The notes under the pieces: generated by a model
Seen by the model: the letters and a program-made list of their open reading frames with translations, nothing else
Databases searched by the model: none
What the model was told of the DNA's origin: nothing
Part shown: positions 1-9,190 of the stretch, piece by piece
Position numbering within the stretch: the stretch's first letter is position 1
Layout: the number at the start of each line of letters is the position of its first letter
Program-made: the position numbers and the translations under genes
NCBI RefSeq assembly: GCF_902832885.1
Contig: NZ_CADFDK010000009.1
Coordinates: 62,001 to 126,000 of the forward strand
Length of the DNA: 64,000 nucleotides
DNA from: Burkholderia seminalis DSM 23518
GTDB lineage: Bacteria; Pseudomonadota; Gammaproteobacteria; Burkholderiales; Burkholderiaceae
Reading direction: 5' to 3'

Positions 1-907
1 CCGAGAACGCCGGCGTGAAGCGGTACGCGGCAAGCGCGCCGTAGGTATTGAACACGGCCGTGTCGGTGAATGCCGAGCCGTTGCCGGGCAGGTATTTCAC
101 GTTCGAATAGTTGAGGCCCATCGTGAGGTCGCCGAGCGTGTAGTTGCCGGCCGCCGCGACCTGTTCGACGGCCTTCGCGGTCAGGTAGCCCTGGTTCAGC
201 ACGGACACCGCGAAGCTGCCCGACGCCGCGGTGGCCGGGTTCAGGAAGCCGGCCGACGAGCCCGAGCTGTTGATCCGGAGGTAGCCGGCCGCGATCCCGA
301 CCGGCCCGTTCGCGTAGCGCAGCGCGGCGCTGAACGTGTTGCCCTTGCCGGTCGCGCCGGCGATGCCGCCGAATGCGTACATCGCGCTCGCGGACAGCCC
401 CGAGAAAATCGGCGACGTATAGGTGACCGAGTTGTTCACGCGGATCGTCGTGTCGAGACCGTCGATGTCGCCCGGATGCGCGCCCGTCGCGCCGGTCAGC
501 CAGCTGCTCGATGCGTACGGGCCGACGAACAGGAAGTAGGGCGTGTACTGGCGGCCGGCCGTCAGCGTGCCGTAGTGATCGTTGCGCAGGCCGACGAACG
601 CCTGGCGGTTGAACAGCGTGCCGGCGGCGGCCTGCGCGCCCGTGTTCAGGTTGAAGCCGGACTGCAGGTCGAAGATCGCGTGCGTGCCGCCGCCGAGATC
701 TTCGTCGCCGCGCAGGCCGAACTTCGACGCATACAGGTTGCCGTCGCGCATGTAGATGTTCGAATGGCCCTGCTGGTTGTTCACGTACGCGATCGAATCG
801 TCGACGACGCCGTACAGCGTCACGCTGCTCTGCGCGTGGGCGGCGGTCGTGCCGAGCGAGGCGGCCGATAAAATCAGGATTGCATAACGGTTGACGGGTG
901 CTTTCAT
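1..907 (-). CDS. Gram-negative general porin (OmpC/Omp32 type), C-terminus cut off
   Basis: Outer-membrane trimeric beta-barrel porin for passive uptake of small solutes. The minus-strand reading starts at 907 with a signal peptide (begins MKAPVNRYAI, ends near AHAQ), followed at once by the burkholderial porin motif SSVTLYGVVDDSIAYVNN. Glycine- and aromatic-rich barrel strands then continue to the window edge. About 300 residues are visible; the family is usually 340-390, so the last strands and the terminal Phe lie outside. It is downstream of the GH31 glycosidase and hexuronate-type permease on the same strand, so it is probably the outer-membrane entry step for the same sugar. The substrate cannot be deduced. 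Confidence 0.88.
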   Translation of the reverse strand, partial: MKAPVNRYAILILSAASLGTTAAHAQSSVTLYGVVDDSIAYVNNQQGHSNIYMRDGNLYASKFGLRGDEDLGGGTHAIFDLQSGFNLNTGAQAAAGTLFNRQAFVGLRNDHYGTLTAGRQYTPYFLFVGPYASSSWLTGATGAHPGDIDGLDTTIRVNNSVTYTSPIFSGLSASAMYAFGGIAGATGKGNTFSAALRYANGPVGIAAGYLRINSSGSSAGFLNPATAASGSFAVSVLNQGYLTAKAVEQVAAAGNYTLGDLTMGLNYSNVKYLPGNGSAFTDTAVFNTYGALAAYRFTPAFS

Positions 908-975
908 TGTCGATCTCCAGGTCTCTTCATCTTTCCAACGGGGCGGGAGGCTGGGGTGCCTCCTCTGTGGCGGAC

Positions 976-999
976 GGCGGGCCGCGCGAACGGCCCGCC
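976..999 (-). terminator. Hairpin between GH31 gene and porin gene
   Basis: A perfect 9-bp stem GGCGGGCCG/CGGCCCGCC closes a 6-base loop just after the GH31 stop codon. It has no T-run, so it is more likely an mRNA-stabilising or partial terminator element that lets porin expression differ from the upstream genes. Confidence 0.4.
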
Positions 1000-1013
1000 T
1001 GATCGGGCTTGCG

Positions 1014-3434
1014 TCAGTCGTCGAACGCGACGACGATGCGGCGCCATGCGCCGTCCTGCGCATCCTGCTCGACGCGCGCGCCGCGCACGGCGACGGGGCC
1101 TTGCAGCGACGCCGGCAGCAGGATCTCGACGCGCTCGGCCGGGCGGGCCGGGCGGCCGTCCCAGCGCACCGACACGCCGAGCGCGCCGGATGCCTCGCGG
1201 CCGGTTTCGATCCGCCACAGTCCGTATTCGCCGTCGCGCCAGGCTTCCGTTTCGCCGTCGTCCTCGACGCATTCGCCGGACGCGACGCCGTCCTCGATGC
1301 GCGGCGCGACGAGGAAGCCGCGCGTGTCGCCGCGCGCGCCGAAGTGCTGGGCCGCGACGTTCAGCGGCAGCACGCGGCCTTCGCGCAGCAGCATCACCGG
1401 CGTGTCGAGCGGGGCGGGCAGCGTCACGCTTGCGCCGCCGTCGAACGCCTGCGCGCTCGCGCAGCACATCCAGCGCGCGCCGGACGGCAGGTAAACCGTG
1501 CGCGCCGTCTGGCCGGGATCGACGACCGGCGCGACGAGCAGCGCGTCGCCGAGCATCATGTCGTCGCAGGCGTCGTAGCAGCGCGCATCGCCGGGGAAAT
1601 CGGCGAGGGTCGGTCGCAGCACGGGCTCGTAGCGCGTCGTCGACAGCCACAGCAGGTGGTAGAGGTAGGGCAGCAGCCGGTAGCGCTGCTTGATCAGCGA
1701 CGCGATCTGCGCGGTGATCTCCGGATACATCCACGGCTCGTTGACGGTGCCGTCGTCGTTCCACGAATGGATGCTGAAGCGCGGCATGAAGGTGCCGAAC
1801 TGCACCCAGCGCAGCAGCAGCTCGGGCGACGGCGCGGGGCCGGAGAAGCCGCCGATGTCGTGGCCGATGTTCGACACGCCCGACAGCGCGAGCCCGAGAC
1901 CCATCTTCAGGTTGTAGCGCAGCGTTTCCCATGACGTGTAGTTGTCGCCGGACCAGGTCTGCACGTAGCGCTGCATGCCCGCGCCGCCGGCGCGCGACAC
2001 GAGGAACGGCCGCCGCGCCGGCGCATGCGCACGCTGCGCGTCGCGCGACGCGCGCATCATCAGCATCGTCTGCAGCACCTTCGCCTCGCGCGCCGGGAAC
2101 GGCTGGCCGAAGCCGTGCGCGATCGCGTCGGGCGACCAGATCTCGTATTCGTTGTTGTCGTTCCAGGTCGATTCGATTCCATAGTCGAGCAGCGCCGAGG
2201 TGACCTGCTCGCGCCACCAGCGGTACGCATCCGGCTGCGTGAAGTCGATATAGGCGCCGACCTCGTCCCAGAACTGCACCCATGCGGGCTCGCCGGACGC
2301 CGAGCGGATCAGCAGCCCGCGCTTCGCGGCATCGTCGAACGCGGGATGGTCGCGCAGCAGGCACGGCTTGATGTTCGCGCACAGGCGGATGCCGTGGTCG
2401 CGGTAATGCTGCACGAAACCCTTCGCGTCGGGAAACTTGTCGCGATTCCAGTTGAACACGTAGCGCTTCGCGCCGATCGACGTGTAGCCCGACGACAGGT
2501 GGAACGAATCGCACAGGATGTCGTGCGTGTCGCACTGCTCGACGAACTGGTTCATCTGCTGCTGCGCGTCCGGCGCGTCGGTGTAGCTCATCGTCGAGCC
2601 CGAATAGCCGAGCCCCCATTTCGGCGTGCGCGCGGGGCGCCCGGTGAGCCACGTGAAGCGCCGCGCGGCCGCGAGCGGCGTGTCGGGCGAGGCGATGAAG
2701 TAGTAGTCGAGATCGCCGTGCTCGGCGACGAAATAGCGGTACGGGCCGTGATAGTTGTCGAGTTCGCGGCCCATGTCGAACGTGCAGTCCGACAGCGTGT
2801 CGTAGAACAGCCCGAAGCCCTGGCACGCGTCGGGCGACCACGTGATGTAGAACGGGATGTGCTTGTACAGCGGGTCCGTATGCTTCGCGCTGTAGCCCAT
2901 CGCGTCGATGTTGCGCATCTCGAAGCGCGCGCCCGTGCGGTCGAGTTCGCCCGCGCGTTCGCCGAGGCCGAAGACCTTGTCGCCGCGTTCGCGCGCGACG
3001 TAGTGATACGTGCGATCGTCCCACCAGCCGAAGTTGTACGCCTGCGTCGCACGGTCGGCGAGCGCGACGCGCCAGGCGCCGTCCGCCCCGCGCATCGACC
3101 ACGTGCAATGGCCGCCTTGCCGGCGCACCGCGAGCCGGATCTGCGCGGTTTCGACCAACAGGACGTCATCGTCCTCGGCGAGGGAAAAGGCGGGCAGCGT
3201 GAAGCCGTCGAGGTCGAGGCGGTCGCGCCCGTCGAGCGGCACGTCGTCGAGGCCCGGCGCGATCGTCCACGTGCGCGGGTTGCGCGCGGTCGCGTCGGGC
3301 AGCACGCGCACCCGCACGATGTCGTCCTCGAGCACGAAGATCTCGACGGTGGCGCCCGTTTCGGACGCGAGCAGCACGCGGTTCGCGTGCGTGGCGACGA
3401 CGCGGAACACGGGCGGATGAAGAAGCGAAGTCAT
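1014..3434 (-). CDS. Glycoside hydrolase family 31 (alpha-glucosidase/alpha-xylosidase type)
   Basis: An 806-residue retaining exo-alpha-glycosidase. It has an N-terminal beta-sandwich with a GLGER motif (about 156-160), then the GH31 barrel with the nucleophile motif WNDNNEYEI (Asp426) and a general acid in WSGDN (about Asp497), then C-terminal beta domains. There is no signal peptide, so it is probably cytoplasmic and acts after the MFS permease encoded just upstream has imported an oligosaccharide. The gap to that permease gene is 27 bp, indicating one operon. GH31 covers alpha-glucosidases, alpha-xylosidases and sulfoquinovosidases, and the exact substrate is not decidable from sequence alone. 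Confidence 0.9.
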   Translation of the reverse strand: MTSLLHPPVFRVVATHANRVLLASETGATVEIFVLEDDIVRVRVLPDATARNPRTWTIAPGLDDVPLDGRDRLDLDGFTLPAFSLAEDDDVLLVETAQIRLAVRRQGGHCTWSMRGADGAWRVALADRATQAYNFGWWDDRTYHYVARERGDKVFGLGERAGELDRTGARFEMRNIDAMGYSAKHTDPLYKHIPFYITWSPDACQGFGLFYDTLSDCTFDMGRELDNYHGPYRYFVAEHGDLDYYFIASPDTPLAAARRFTWLTGRPARTPKWGLGYSGSTMSYTDAPDAQQQMNQFVEQCDTHDILCDSFHLSSGYTSIGAKRYVFNWNRDKFPDAKGFVQHYRDHGIRLCANIKPCLLRDHPAFDDAAKRGLLIRSASGEPAWVQFWDEVGAYIDFTQPDAYRWWREQVTSALLDYGIESTWNDNNEYEIWSPDAIAHGFGQPFPAREAKVLQTMLMMRASRDAQRAHAPARRPFLVSRAGGAGMQRYVQTWSGDNYTSWETLRYNLKMGLGLALSGVSNIGHDIGGFSGPAPSPELLLRWVQFGTFMPRFSIHSWNDDGTVNEPWMYPEITAQIASLIKQRYRLLPYLYHLLWLSTTRYEPVLRPTLADFPGDARCYDACDDMMLGDALLVAPVVDPGQTARTVYLPSGARWMCCASAQAFDGGASVTLPAPLDTPVMLLREGRVLPLNVAAQHFGARGDTRGFLVAPRIEDGVASGECVEDDGETEAWRDGEYGLWRIETGREASGALGVSVRWDGRPARPAERVEILLPASLQGPVAVRGARVEQDAQDGAWRRIVVAFDD

Positions 3435-3461
3435 GGATGCGATTCCTGGTGAGAGCGAATG

Positions 3462-4733
3462 TCAGGCGTGCTGCGCGAGCAGGCGTTCCTGCTTCGACTG
3501 CCCGCGGATCAGCACCGCGAGCAACGTCACGCCGATGATGTCGAACAGGCCGAGGCACGCGAACAGCGGCGCGTAGCCGATCTTGTCGGCGAGCGCGCCG
3601 ACCAGCAGCGAGAAACCGAGCCCGCCGATCCACGCGGCCATTCCCGCGAAGCCGCTCGCGGTGCCGACTTCCTCGGAATCGAACACGTCGGCCGACAGCG
3701 TGTTGACGAGCGCGGAGATCATCTGGTGCGCGAAACCGCCGACGCAGAACAGCGCGATGGCCGTGTACGGCGACGACACGAGGCCGATCATCGCGGGCCC
3801 GAGCATCAGCACCGCGCCGAGCGCGACGCCGGCGACGCGCGACCACACGAGCGGCAGCTTGAAGCGCTTCGCGAGATACGGCGACAGGTAGCCGCCCGCG
3901 ATGCCGCCGGCGTCGGCCGCGAGGAACGGCATCCACGCGAAGATCGCGATCTGCGTGAGCGGCATGTGGCGCTCGGTCGCGAGGTACAGCGGAATCCAGA
4001 AGCTGAAGGTCTGCCAGGCGGGTTCGGCGAAGAAGCGCGGCAGCGCGATGGCCCAGAAGCGCCGCGCGGTGACGACGTCGCGGATACGGCGCTTCGACAC
4101 GGGCGGCATCGTCGCCTGGCCGTCGCGGATCAGCGTGCGTTCCTGCGGCGAGATGCGCGGATGATCGGCGGGCGACCGGTACTGCGTGTACCAGAGCGCG
4201 GCCCATACGAACCCGAGCGCGCCGGTGGCCATGAACGCGGCCTGCCAGCCGAACCGCATCGACAGGAACACGACGAGCGGCGGGGCGATCGCGGCGCCGA
4301 GCGACGTGCCTGCATTGAAGTAGCCGACCGCGACGGACTTCTCGCGATCGGGAAACCATTCGGCGACAGCCTTCATCCCCGACGGAATCGCGGCGGCTTC
4401 GAACAGCCCCAGGAAACCGCGCAGGATGCCGAGCGACAACCAGCCCGACGCGAAACCATGCGCGACGCCGACCACCGACCACAGCATCGCGAACAGCGCG
4501 AAGCCGAGCCGCAGCCCGATCAGGTCGACGATGAATCCGCATACCGGCTGCATGATCGTGTAGCCGATCTGGAAGGCCCCGACGATGTACGAATACTGTT
4601 GCGTCGAGATCGCAAACACCTGCTTCAGCTCGGGCGCGAGCACCGCGAGGGAATTCCGTGCGAGGTAGTTGAGGATCGTGCCGAGACACACGAGCACGAT
4701 GATCCACCAGCGCAATGCCTTGACTGTTTTCAC
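3462..4733 (-). CDS. MFS permease, ACS family (ExuT-like hexuronate/galactonate transporter)
   Basis: Inner-membrane proton-coupled sugar-acid symporter of the anion:cation symporter branch of the MFS. There are 12 hydrophobic segments, with the family motif LNYLARNSL in TM1, WFPDREKSVAVGYFNAG between TM4 and TM5, and a central loop around residues 180-210. I place the start at GTG 4733 because an AGGAGA ribosome site lies 5 bases upstream; an in-frame ATG at 4769 would add 12 residues but has no such site. The protein is then 423 residues, normal for ExuT-like carriers. It is first gene of the permease-GH31-porin operon, so the likely cargo is a uronate- or acid-containing oligosaccharide. 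Confidence 0.85.
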   Translation of the reverse strand: MKTVKALRWWIIVLVCLGTILNYLARNSLAVLAPELKQVFAISTQQYSYIVGAFQIGYTIMQPVCGFIVDLIGLRLGFALFAMLWSVVGVAHGFASGWLSLGILRGFLGLFEAAAIPSGMKAVAEWFPDREKSVAVGYFNAGTSLGAAIAPPLVVFLSMRFGWQAAFMATGALGFVWAALWYTQYRSPADHPRISPQERTLIRDGQATMPPVSKRRIRDVVTARRFWAIALPRFFAEPAWQTFSFWIPLYLATERHMPLTQIAIFAWMPFLAADAGGIAGGYLSPYLAKRFKLPLVWSRVAGVALGAVLMLGPAMIGLVSSPYTAIALFCVGGFAHQMISALVNTLSADVFDSEEVGTASGFAGMAAWIGGLGFSLLVGALADKIGYAPLFACLGLFDIIGVTLLAVLIRGQSKQERLLAQHA

Positions 4734-4879
4734 TGCTGTCTCCTGTTGGGCAGGGCGGGCATGCGACACCTGCCTTGAACCATGCGAGTCGTCCGATCAG
4801 GACGGCTCTTTCACCTTATTTGTACGATGTCCGATCATCTTGAACACCGGTTTCCATCGGTTTATATCGAAATCAAGCG

Positions 4880-4995
4880 GTTCGAGCGAACATTTCGTGA
4901 CCGTCTGGCGTCTTTGTTATCTGACGACTGATCATTTTCGAGCATCCTATGTTCGAATTCGAATCCGGTCAACGTGAATTTGCATTCGAACGAAC
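4880..4995. promoter_or_regulatory. Three TTCG..CGAA palindromes upstream of the permease operon
   Basis: Related palindromes lie at 4880-4891 (GTTCGAGCGAAC), 4952-4963 (TTCGAATTCGAA) and 4985-4994 (TTCGAACGAA), in the 468-base gap between the permease gene and the divergent rpiR gene. They are nearer the permease side and resemble repeated operators for a dimeric regulator. The regulator is unknown, and no LacI, IclR or GntR gene is visible beside them. Confidence 0.5.
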
Positions 4996-5127
4996 ATGAT
5001 CGGGGTTTTCCCGATAAGCGGACGGCAGCGGCGCACGAAGACGGCCGCGGCGCGTGCCGAATGCCCGCGTGGCGGGGCTGTGCGACGGCTGGACGCGCGG
5101 CGCCCGTCGGATGGGGCGTGACAACCC

Positions 5128-5181
5128 TGATGAAAATTTATTTCTTTCCGGAATCTGGATTGTGTAAATTGATTTTCATCA
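5128..5181 (+). promoter_or_regulatory. Putative RpiR-family operator pair
   Basis: TGATGAAAAT (5128-5137) and its exact reverse complement ATTTTCATCA (5172-5181) flank a short A/T-rich stretch ending 21 bases before the rpiR start. Each arm lies in a shorter dyad of the TGAAA-N5-TTTC type used by RpiR/HexR/MurR proteins. The natural reading is autoregulation of the regulator and control of the peptide operon behind it. Confidence 0.6.
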
Positions 5182-5201
5182 TCCTTGCAACGACCCTTCG
5201 C

Positions 5202-6146
5202 ATGACGCCTCTCGTTCCGCCCGATGCCATTCACGACGAACCCGCGATCGCCGAGCGGATCGCGTCGGCGATGCCGTTGATGACGCCGATTCACCGGCGC
5301 ATGGGCGAGTTCGTGCTCGCGAACCCGTTTCGCGCGGCGACGATGCGGATCGACGAGCTCGCGCAGGCCGTGAATGCGTCGATCGCGACCGCGAACCGCT
5401 TCGCGAAGGCGCTCGGTTTCGACGGCTATCCGGCGATGCGCGCGGCGCTCGTGCGCGGCTTCGAGGCGACGCTCGGGCCGGTCGAGCGGCTGCGTTCCGC
5501 GCAGGAGCAGGAGCCCGGCGTACGCGGCGCGGTATGGATCGACGCGGTATTCGACCAGGCCGTCGCGAACATCGGGAGCACGCGCGCGCAACTCGATGCG
5601 GCCGACGTCGAGGCCGCGGTCGAGGCGATCGTCGGCGCGCGGCGCGTGCTGATCCTCGGCGCCGGGTCGAGCGCGTTCCTGGCCGGGCTGATGGAGCACG
5701 GGCTGTCCGTGTGCCATGACAGCGTGCAGTCGCTCGCGCTGCTCGGCGGCCCTTCGCACGCGGCACGGCGCCTGTACACGGCCGATTCGCGCGACCTCGT
5801 GATCGCGCTCGCGTTTCCGCGCTACGTGAAGGACACGGTCGAGCTGGCCCGTCGTGCGGCGGCGCGCGGCGCGCGCGTGCTCGGCATCTCGGACGGTCCG
5901 CAATCGCCGCTGGCGCCGATCGCGTCGTTGAACCTGTACGTCAAGGCCGAACGGCGTTTCGCCGCCACGTCGGAAGCCGCCGTGCTCACGATGATCGAGG
6001 CGTTGATCGACGCGGTCGCGCTGCGTACGCACCGGTCCGCGAAATCCGCCGCCGAAATGACCGAATTCCTGCTGCCTTGGCTCGTGCAGCCGCAGGCGGC
6101 GTTGCCGGCCGTCAACCCTTCTTCCCCCGGTCCGAAAAAATCATGA
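5202..6146 (+). CDS. RpiR family transcriptional regulator (HTH + SIS)
   Basis: 314 residues: an N-terminal HTH_6 domain (residues about 15-90, with the recognition segment ASIATANRFAKALGF) and a C-terminal SIS sugar-phosphate-binding domain (about 135-270, with the loop LILGAGSSAFLAG). I chose ATG 5202 because the HTH begins soon after and the dyad operators end just upstream. RpiR proteins sense phosphosugars; relatives such as MurR respond to cell-wall sugar phosphates. Its stop overlaps the isoaspartyl peptidase start by 4 bases (ATGA), so it is cotranscribed with the operon it presumably controls. The effector is unknown. Confidence 0.88.
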   Translation: MTPLVPPDAIHDEPAIAERIASAMPLMTPIHRRMGEFVLANPFRAATMRIDELAQAVNASIATANRFAKALGFDGYPAMRAALVRGFEATLGPVERLRSAQEQEPGVRGAVWIDAVFDQAVANIGSTRAQLDAADVEAAVEAIVGARRVLILGAGSSAFLAGLMEHGLSVCHDSVQSLALLGGPSHAARRLYTADSRDLVIALAFPRYVKDTVELARRAAARGARVLGISDGPQSPLAPIASLNLYVKAERRFAATSEAAVLTMIEALIDAVALRTHRSAKSAAEMTEFLLPWLVQPQAALPAVNPSSPGPKKS

Positions 6147-7129
6147 CTTCACCCGCGATCGTCGCGATTCACGGCGGCGCAGGCACGATCCTGCGCGAAG
6201 CGATGGATACCGACACCGAACGCCGATACCGTGGCGAACTGACCGCGATCCTGCAGGCCGCGCAGCAGGTGCTGGCCGACGGCGGCAGCGCGCTCGACGC
6301 CGTCACCGTCGCCGTGCGCATGCTCGAGGACTGCCCGCTGTTCAACGCCGGGCGCGGCGCCGTCTACACGGCCGAAGGCAAGCACGAACTCGACGCGGCG
6401 GTCATGGACGGCGCGACGCTCGGCGCCGGCGCGATCTGCTGCGCGACGCGCGTGCGCAATCCGGTGCTGGCCGCACGACGCGTGATGGAGGCGAGCGAGC
6501 ACGTGCTGTTCGCCGGCGCGGGCGCCGATGCGTTCGCGGCCGCGCAGGGGCTCGAGCTTGCGGAACCCGGCTACTTCGACACCGAAGCGCGGCATGCGCA
6601 GTGGCTCAAGGCGCGTGCGACGGCCGGTGCGATGCTCGACCACGATGCGGCGACGTTCGCGTTCGGCAAGTCGCAGCCGGCCGAGCCGCTCGATCCGGAC
6701 CGCAAGCACGGCACGGTCGGCGCGGTCGCGTGCGACCTGCACGGCCACATCGCGGCGGCGACGTCGACGGGCGGCATCACGAACAAGCAGCCGGGGCGGG
6801 TGGGCGATTCGCCGATCATCGGCGCGGGCTGTTATGCCGACGACGCGACTTGCGCGGTATCGTCGACGGGTACCGGCGAAATGTTCATCCGGCTCGCGAC
6901 CGCGCACGACGTCGCCGCGCAGATGGCGTATCGCGGCGCGTCGCTCGCCGACGCGGCACACGACGTCGTGATGAACAAGCTGCCGCGCCTGGCTGGCCGC
7001 GGCGGGATCATCGCGGTCGATGCTCAGGGCAACGTCGCGATGCCGTTCAACACCGAAGGGATGTACCGCGGTTACGCGCGCGTCGGGGAGGCGCCGGTCG
7101 TCGGCATCTACCGCGACGATGCGGCCTGA
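6143..7129 (+). CDS. iaaA: Isoaspartyl peptidase / type III L-asparaginase
   Basis: Ntn-hydrolase that cleaves isoaspartyl dipeptides and asparagine. At 328 residues it has the normal length of the plant-type asparaginase family. It starts with the family signature AIVAIHGGAGT, has FNAGRGAVY near residue 70, and contains the autocleavage/nucleophile site KHGTVGAVA with Thr191 as the new N-terminus of the beta chain. The substrate-binding segment GDSPIIGAGCYAD follows. It has only a weak ribosome site and overlaps rpiR by ATGA, so translation is probably coupled. Order iaaA-gsiABCD is the same as in Escherichia coli, which supports a joint role in using imported unusual peptides. Confidence 0.93.
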   Translation: MTSPAIVAIHGGAGTILREAMDTDTERRYRGELTAILQAAQQVLADGGSALDAVTVAVRMLEDCPLFNAGRGAVYTAEGKHELDAAVMDGATLGAGAICCATRVRNPVLAARRVMEASEHVLFAGAGADAFAAAQGLELAEPGYFDTEARHAQWLKARATAGAMLDHDAATFAFGKSQPAEPLDPDRKHGTVGAVACDLHGHIAAATSTGGITNKQPGRVGDSPIIGAGCYADDATCAVSSTGTGEMFIRLATAHDVAAQMAYRGASLADAAHDVVMNKLPRLAGRGGIIAVDAQGNVAMPFNTEGMYRGYARVGEAPVVGIYRDDAA

Positions 7130-7156
7130 TTCCGGATCGCACGAGGAGAACCCCGC

Positions 7157-9061
7157 ATGACTTCGAGCCGAACCCCATCCGGCCTCGTGCTGCCCGAACA
7201 GCGCGTGGTGGCCGTCGACGACCTGTCGGTCACGTTCCGCCGCGAAGGCGCGACGTTCGACGCGGTGCGCAACGTGTCGTTTCACGTCGACCGCGGCGAG
7301 ACGCTCGCGATCGTCGGCGAATCGGGCTCCGGCAAATCGGTCACGTCGCTCGCGCTGATGCGGCTCGTCGAGCACGGCGGCGGCGCGATCACGGGCGGCC
7401 GGATCGCGTTCCGGCGCCGCGGCGGCGCGCTCGTCGATCTGGCGCAGGCGAGCGCCGCGACGATGCGCGGCATTCGCGGCGCGGACATCGCGATGATCTT
7501 CCAGGAGCCGATGACGTCGCTGAACCCGGTGTTCACGGTCGGCGACCAGATCAGCGAGGCGATCGCGCTGCACCAGTCGAAGAGCGCGGCCGAAGCGCGC
7601 GCGGAAGCGCTGCGGCTGCTCGATCTCGTGCGCATTCCGGAAGCGCGCCGCGTGTTCGCGCGTTATCCCCACCAGCTGTCGGGCGGGATGCGGCAGCGCG
7701 TGATGATTGCGATGGCGCTGTCGTGCCGGCCCGCGCTGCTGATCGCCGACGAACCGACGACCGCGCTCGACGTGACGATCCAGGCGCAGATCCTGCAACT
7801 GGTGCGCGGGCTGCAGGACGAAATGAACATGGGCGTGATCTTCATCACGCACGACATGGGCGTGGTCGCCGAAGTGGCCGATCGCGTGCTCGTGATGTAT
7901 CGCGGTGAGAAGGTCGAGGAGGGCGAGTCGGACCGCATCTTCGCGGCGCCGGCGCATCGCTACACGCGGGCGCTGCTCGCGGCCGTGCCGCGGCTCGGCT
8001 CGATGCAGGGCACCGACGCGCCCGAGAAATTCCCGTTGCTGAAGGTGGACGCGAGCACGACGGCACCGGCGCCGGCCACGGCGCCCGCCGCGAACGACGA
8101 TGCGCAGCCGCCCGTCGATCGCGCCGCGCCGCCGATCCTGCGCGTGCGCGATCTCGTCACGCGCTTTCCGGTGAGAAGCGGCGTGTTCGGCCGCGTGTCG
8201 CAGTACGTGCATGCGGTCGAGCGCGTGAGTTTCGAGCTGCGCGCGGGCGAGACGCTTGCGCTCGTCGGCGAATCGGGCTGCGGCAAGTCGACCACCGGCC
8301 GCTCGCTGCTGCGCCTCGTCGAATCGCAGAGCGGTTCGATCGAATTCGACGGCCGCGACATCAGCGCGATGAAGGGCGCGGACCTGCAGGCGCTGCGCCG
8401 GAACATCCAGTTCATCTTCCAGGATCCGTTCGCGTCGCTGAACCCGCGCCTGACGGTCGGCTTCTCGATCATGGAGCCGCTGCTCGTGCACGGCGTCGCG
8501 AGCGGCAGCGAGGCGCAGGCGCGCGTCGACTGGCTGCTCGACAAGGTCGGCCTGCCGCCCGAGGCCGCGCGCCGCTATCCGCACGAATTCTCGGGCGGCC
8601 AGCGCCAGCGGATCGCGATCGCGCGTGCGCTCGCGCTGAACCCGAAGGTCGTGATCGCCGACGAGTCGGTGTCGGCGCTCGATGTGTCGGTGCAGGCGCA
8701 GATCGTCAACCTGATGCTCGACCTGCAGCGCGAGCTCGGCGTCGCGTACCTGTTCATCTCGCACGACATGGCGGTGGTCGAGCGCATCAGCCATCGCGTC
8801 GCGGTGATGTATCTCGGCCAGATCGTCGAGATCGGCCCGCGCCGCGCGGTGTTCGAGGCGCCGCAGCATCCGTACACGAAGAAGCTGATGAGCGCGGTGC
8901 CGGTGGCCGACCCCGCGCGCCGGCATGCGCCGCGCCAGCTCGCGGCGGACGAAATCCCGAGCCCGATCCGCGCGATCGGCGACGACCCGGTCGTCGCGCC
9001 GCTCGTCGCGGTCGGCCCCGATCATTACGTCGCGACGCATCGCGTCGGCGGCGCGTATTGA
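7157..9061 (+). CDS. gsiA: Glutathione/peptide ABC importer, fused double ATPase
   Basis: 634-residue protein with two complete ABC ATPase domains fused in tandem, as in GsiA. Domain 1 has Walker A GESGSGKS (about 55) and signature LSGGMRQR. Domain 2 has GESGCGKS (about 371) and signature FSGGQRQR. Both carry the oligopeptide-permease C-terminal extension ([18 protein letters not shown]). It energises import through GsiCD. It begins after a good AGGAGA ribosome site 27 bases behind iaaA. The linker between domains (about 275-320) is Ala/Pro rich. Confidence 0.93.
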   Translation: MTSSRTPSGLVLPEQRVVAVDDLSVTFRREGATFDAVRNVSFHVDRGETLAIVGESGSGKSVTSLALMRLVEHGGGAITGGRIAFRRRGGALVDLAQASAATMRGIRGADIAMIFQEPMTSLNPVFTVGDQISEAIALHQSKSAAEARAEALRLLDLVRIPEARRVFARYPHQLSGGMRQRVMIAMALSCRPALLIADEPTTALDVTIQAQILQLVRGLQDEMNMGVIFITHDMGVVAEVADRVLVMYRGEKVEEGESDRIFAAPAHRYTRALLAAVPRLGSMQGTDAPEKFPLLKVDASTTAPAPATAPAANDDAQPPVDRAAPPILRVRDLVTRFPVRSGVFGRVSQYVHAVERVSFELRAGETLALVGESGCGKSTTGRSLLRLVESQSGSIEFDGRDISAMKGADLQALRRNIQFIFQDPFASLNPRLTVGFSIMEPLLVHGVASGSEAQARVDWLLDKVGLPPEAARRYPHEFSGGQRQRIAIARALALNPKVVIADESVSALDVSVQAQIVNLMLDLQRELGVAYLFISHDMAVVERISHRVAVMYLGQIVEIGPRRAVFEAPQHPYTKKLMSAVPVADPARRHAPRQLAADEIPSPIRAIGDDPVVAPLVAVGPDHYVATHRVGGAY

Positions 9062-9190
9062 GCGCGCGGCAGGTTGCATATGGACCGCAGCTGCGCACGA
9101 GCGAGACAACGGCGTCTTTATCCCGAGCAGGTGCAGTCACGCCGCGATTTCCACCACGCGTTACCGAATCATCCACAGGAGCCCAGCAAG

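Noticed and set aside
904-3452. Long open frames antisense to the GH31 gene and in its other frames
   Set aside because: They are a product of high G+C codon bias; their translations are Arg/Ala/Gly-rich without family motifs. The same holds for long antisense frames over gsiA, lhr, ggt, the PCAT gene and GH3.
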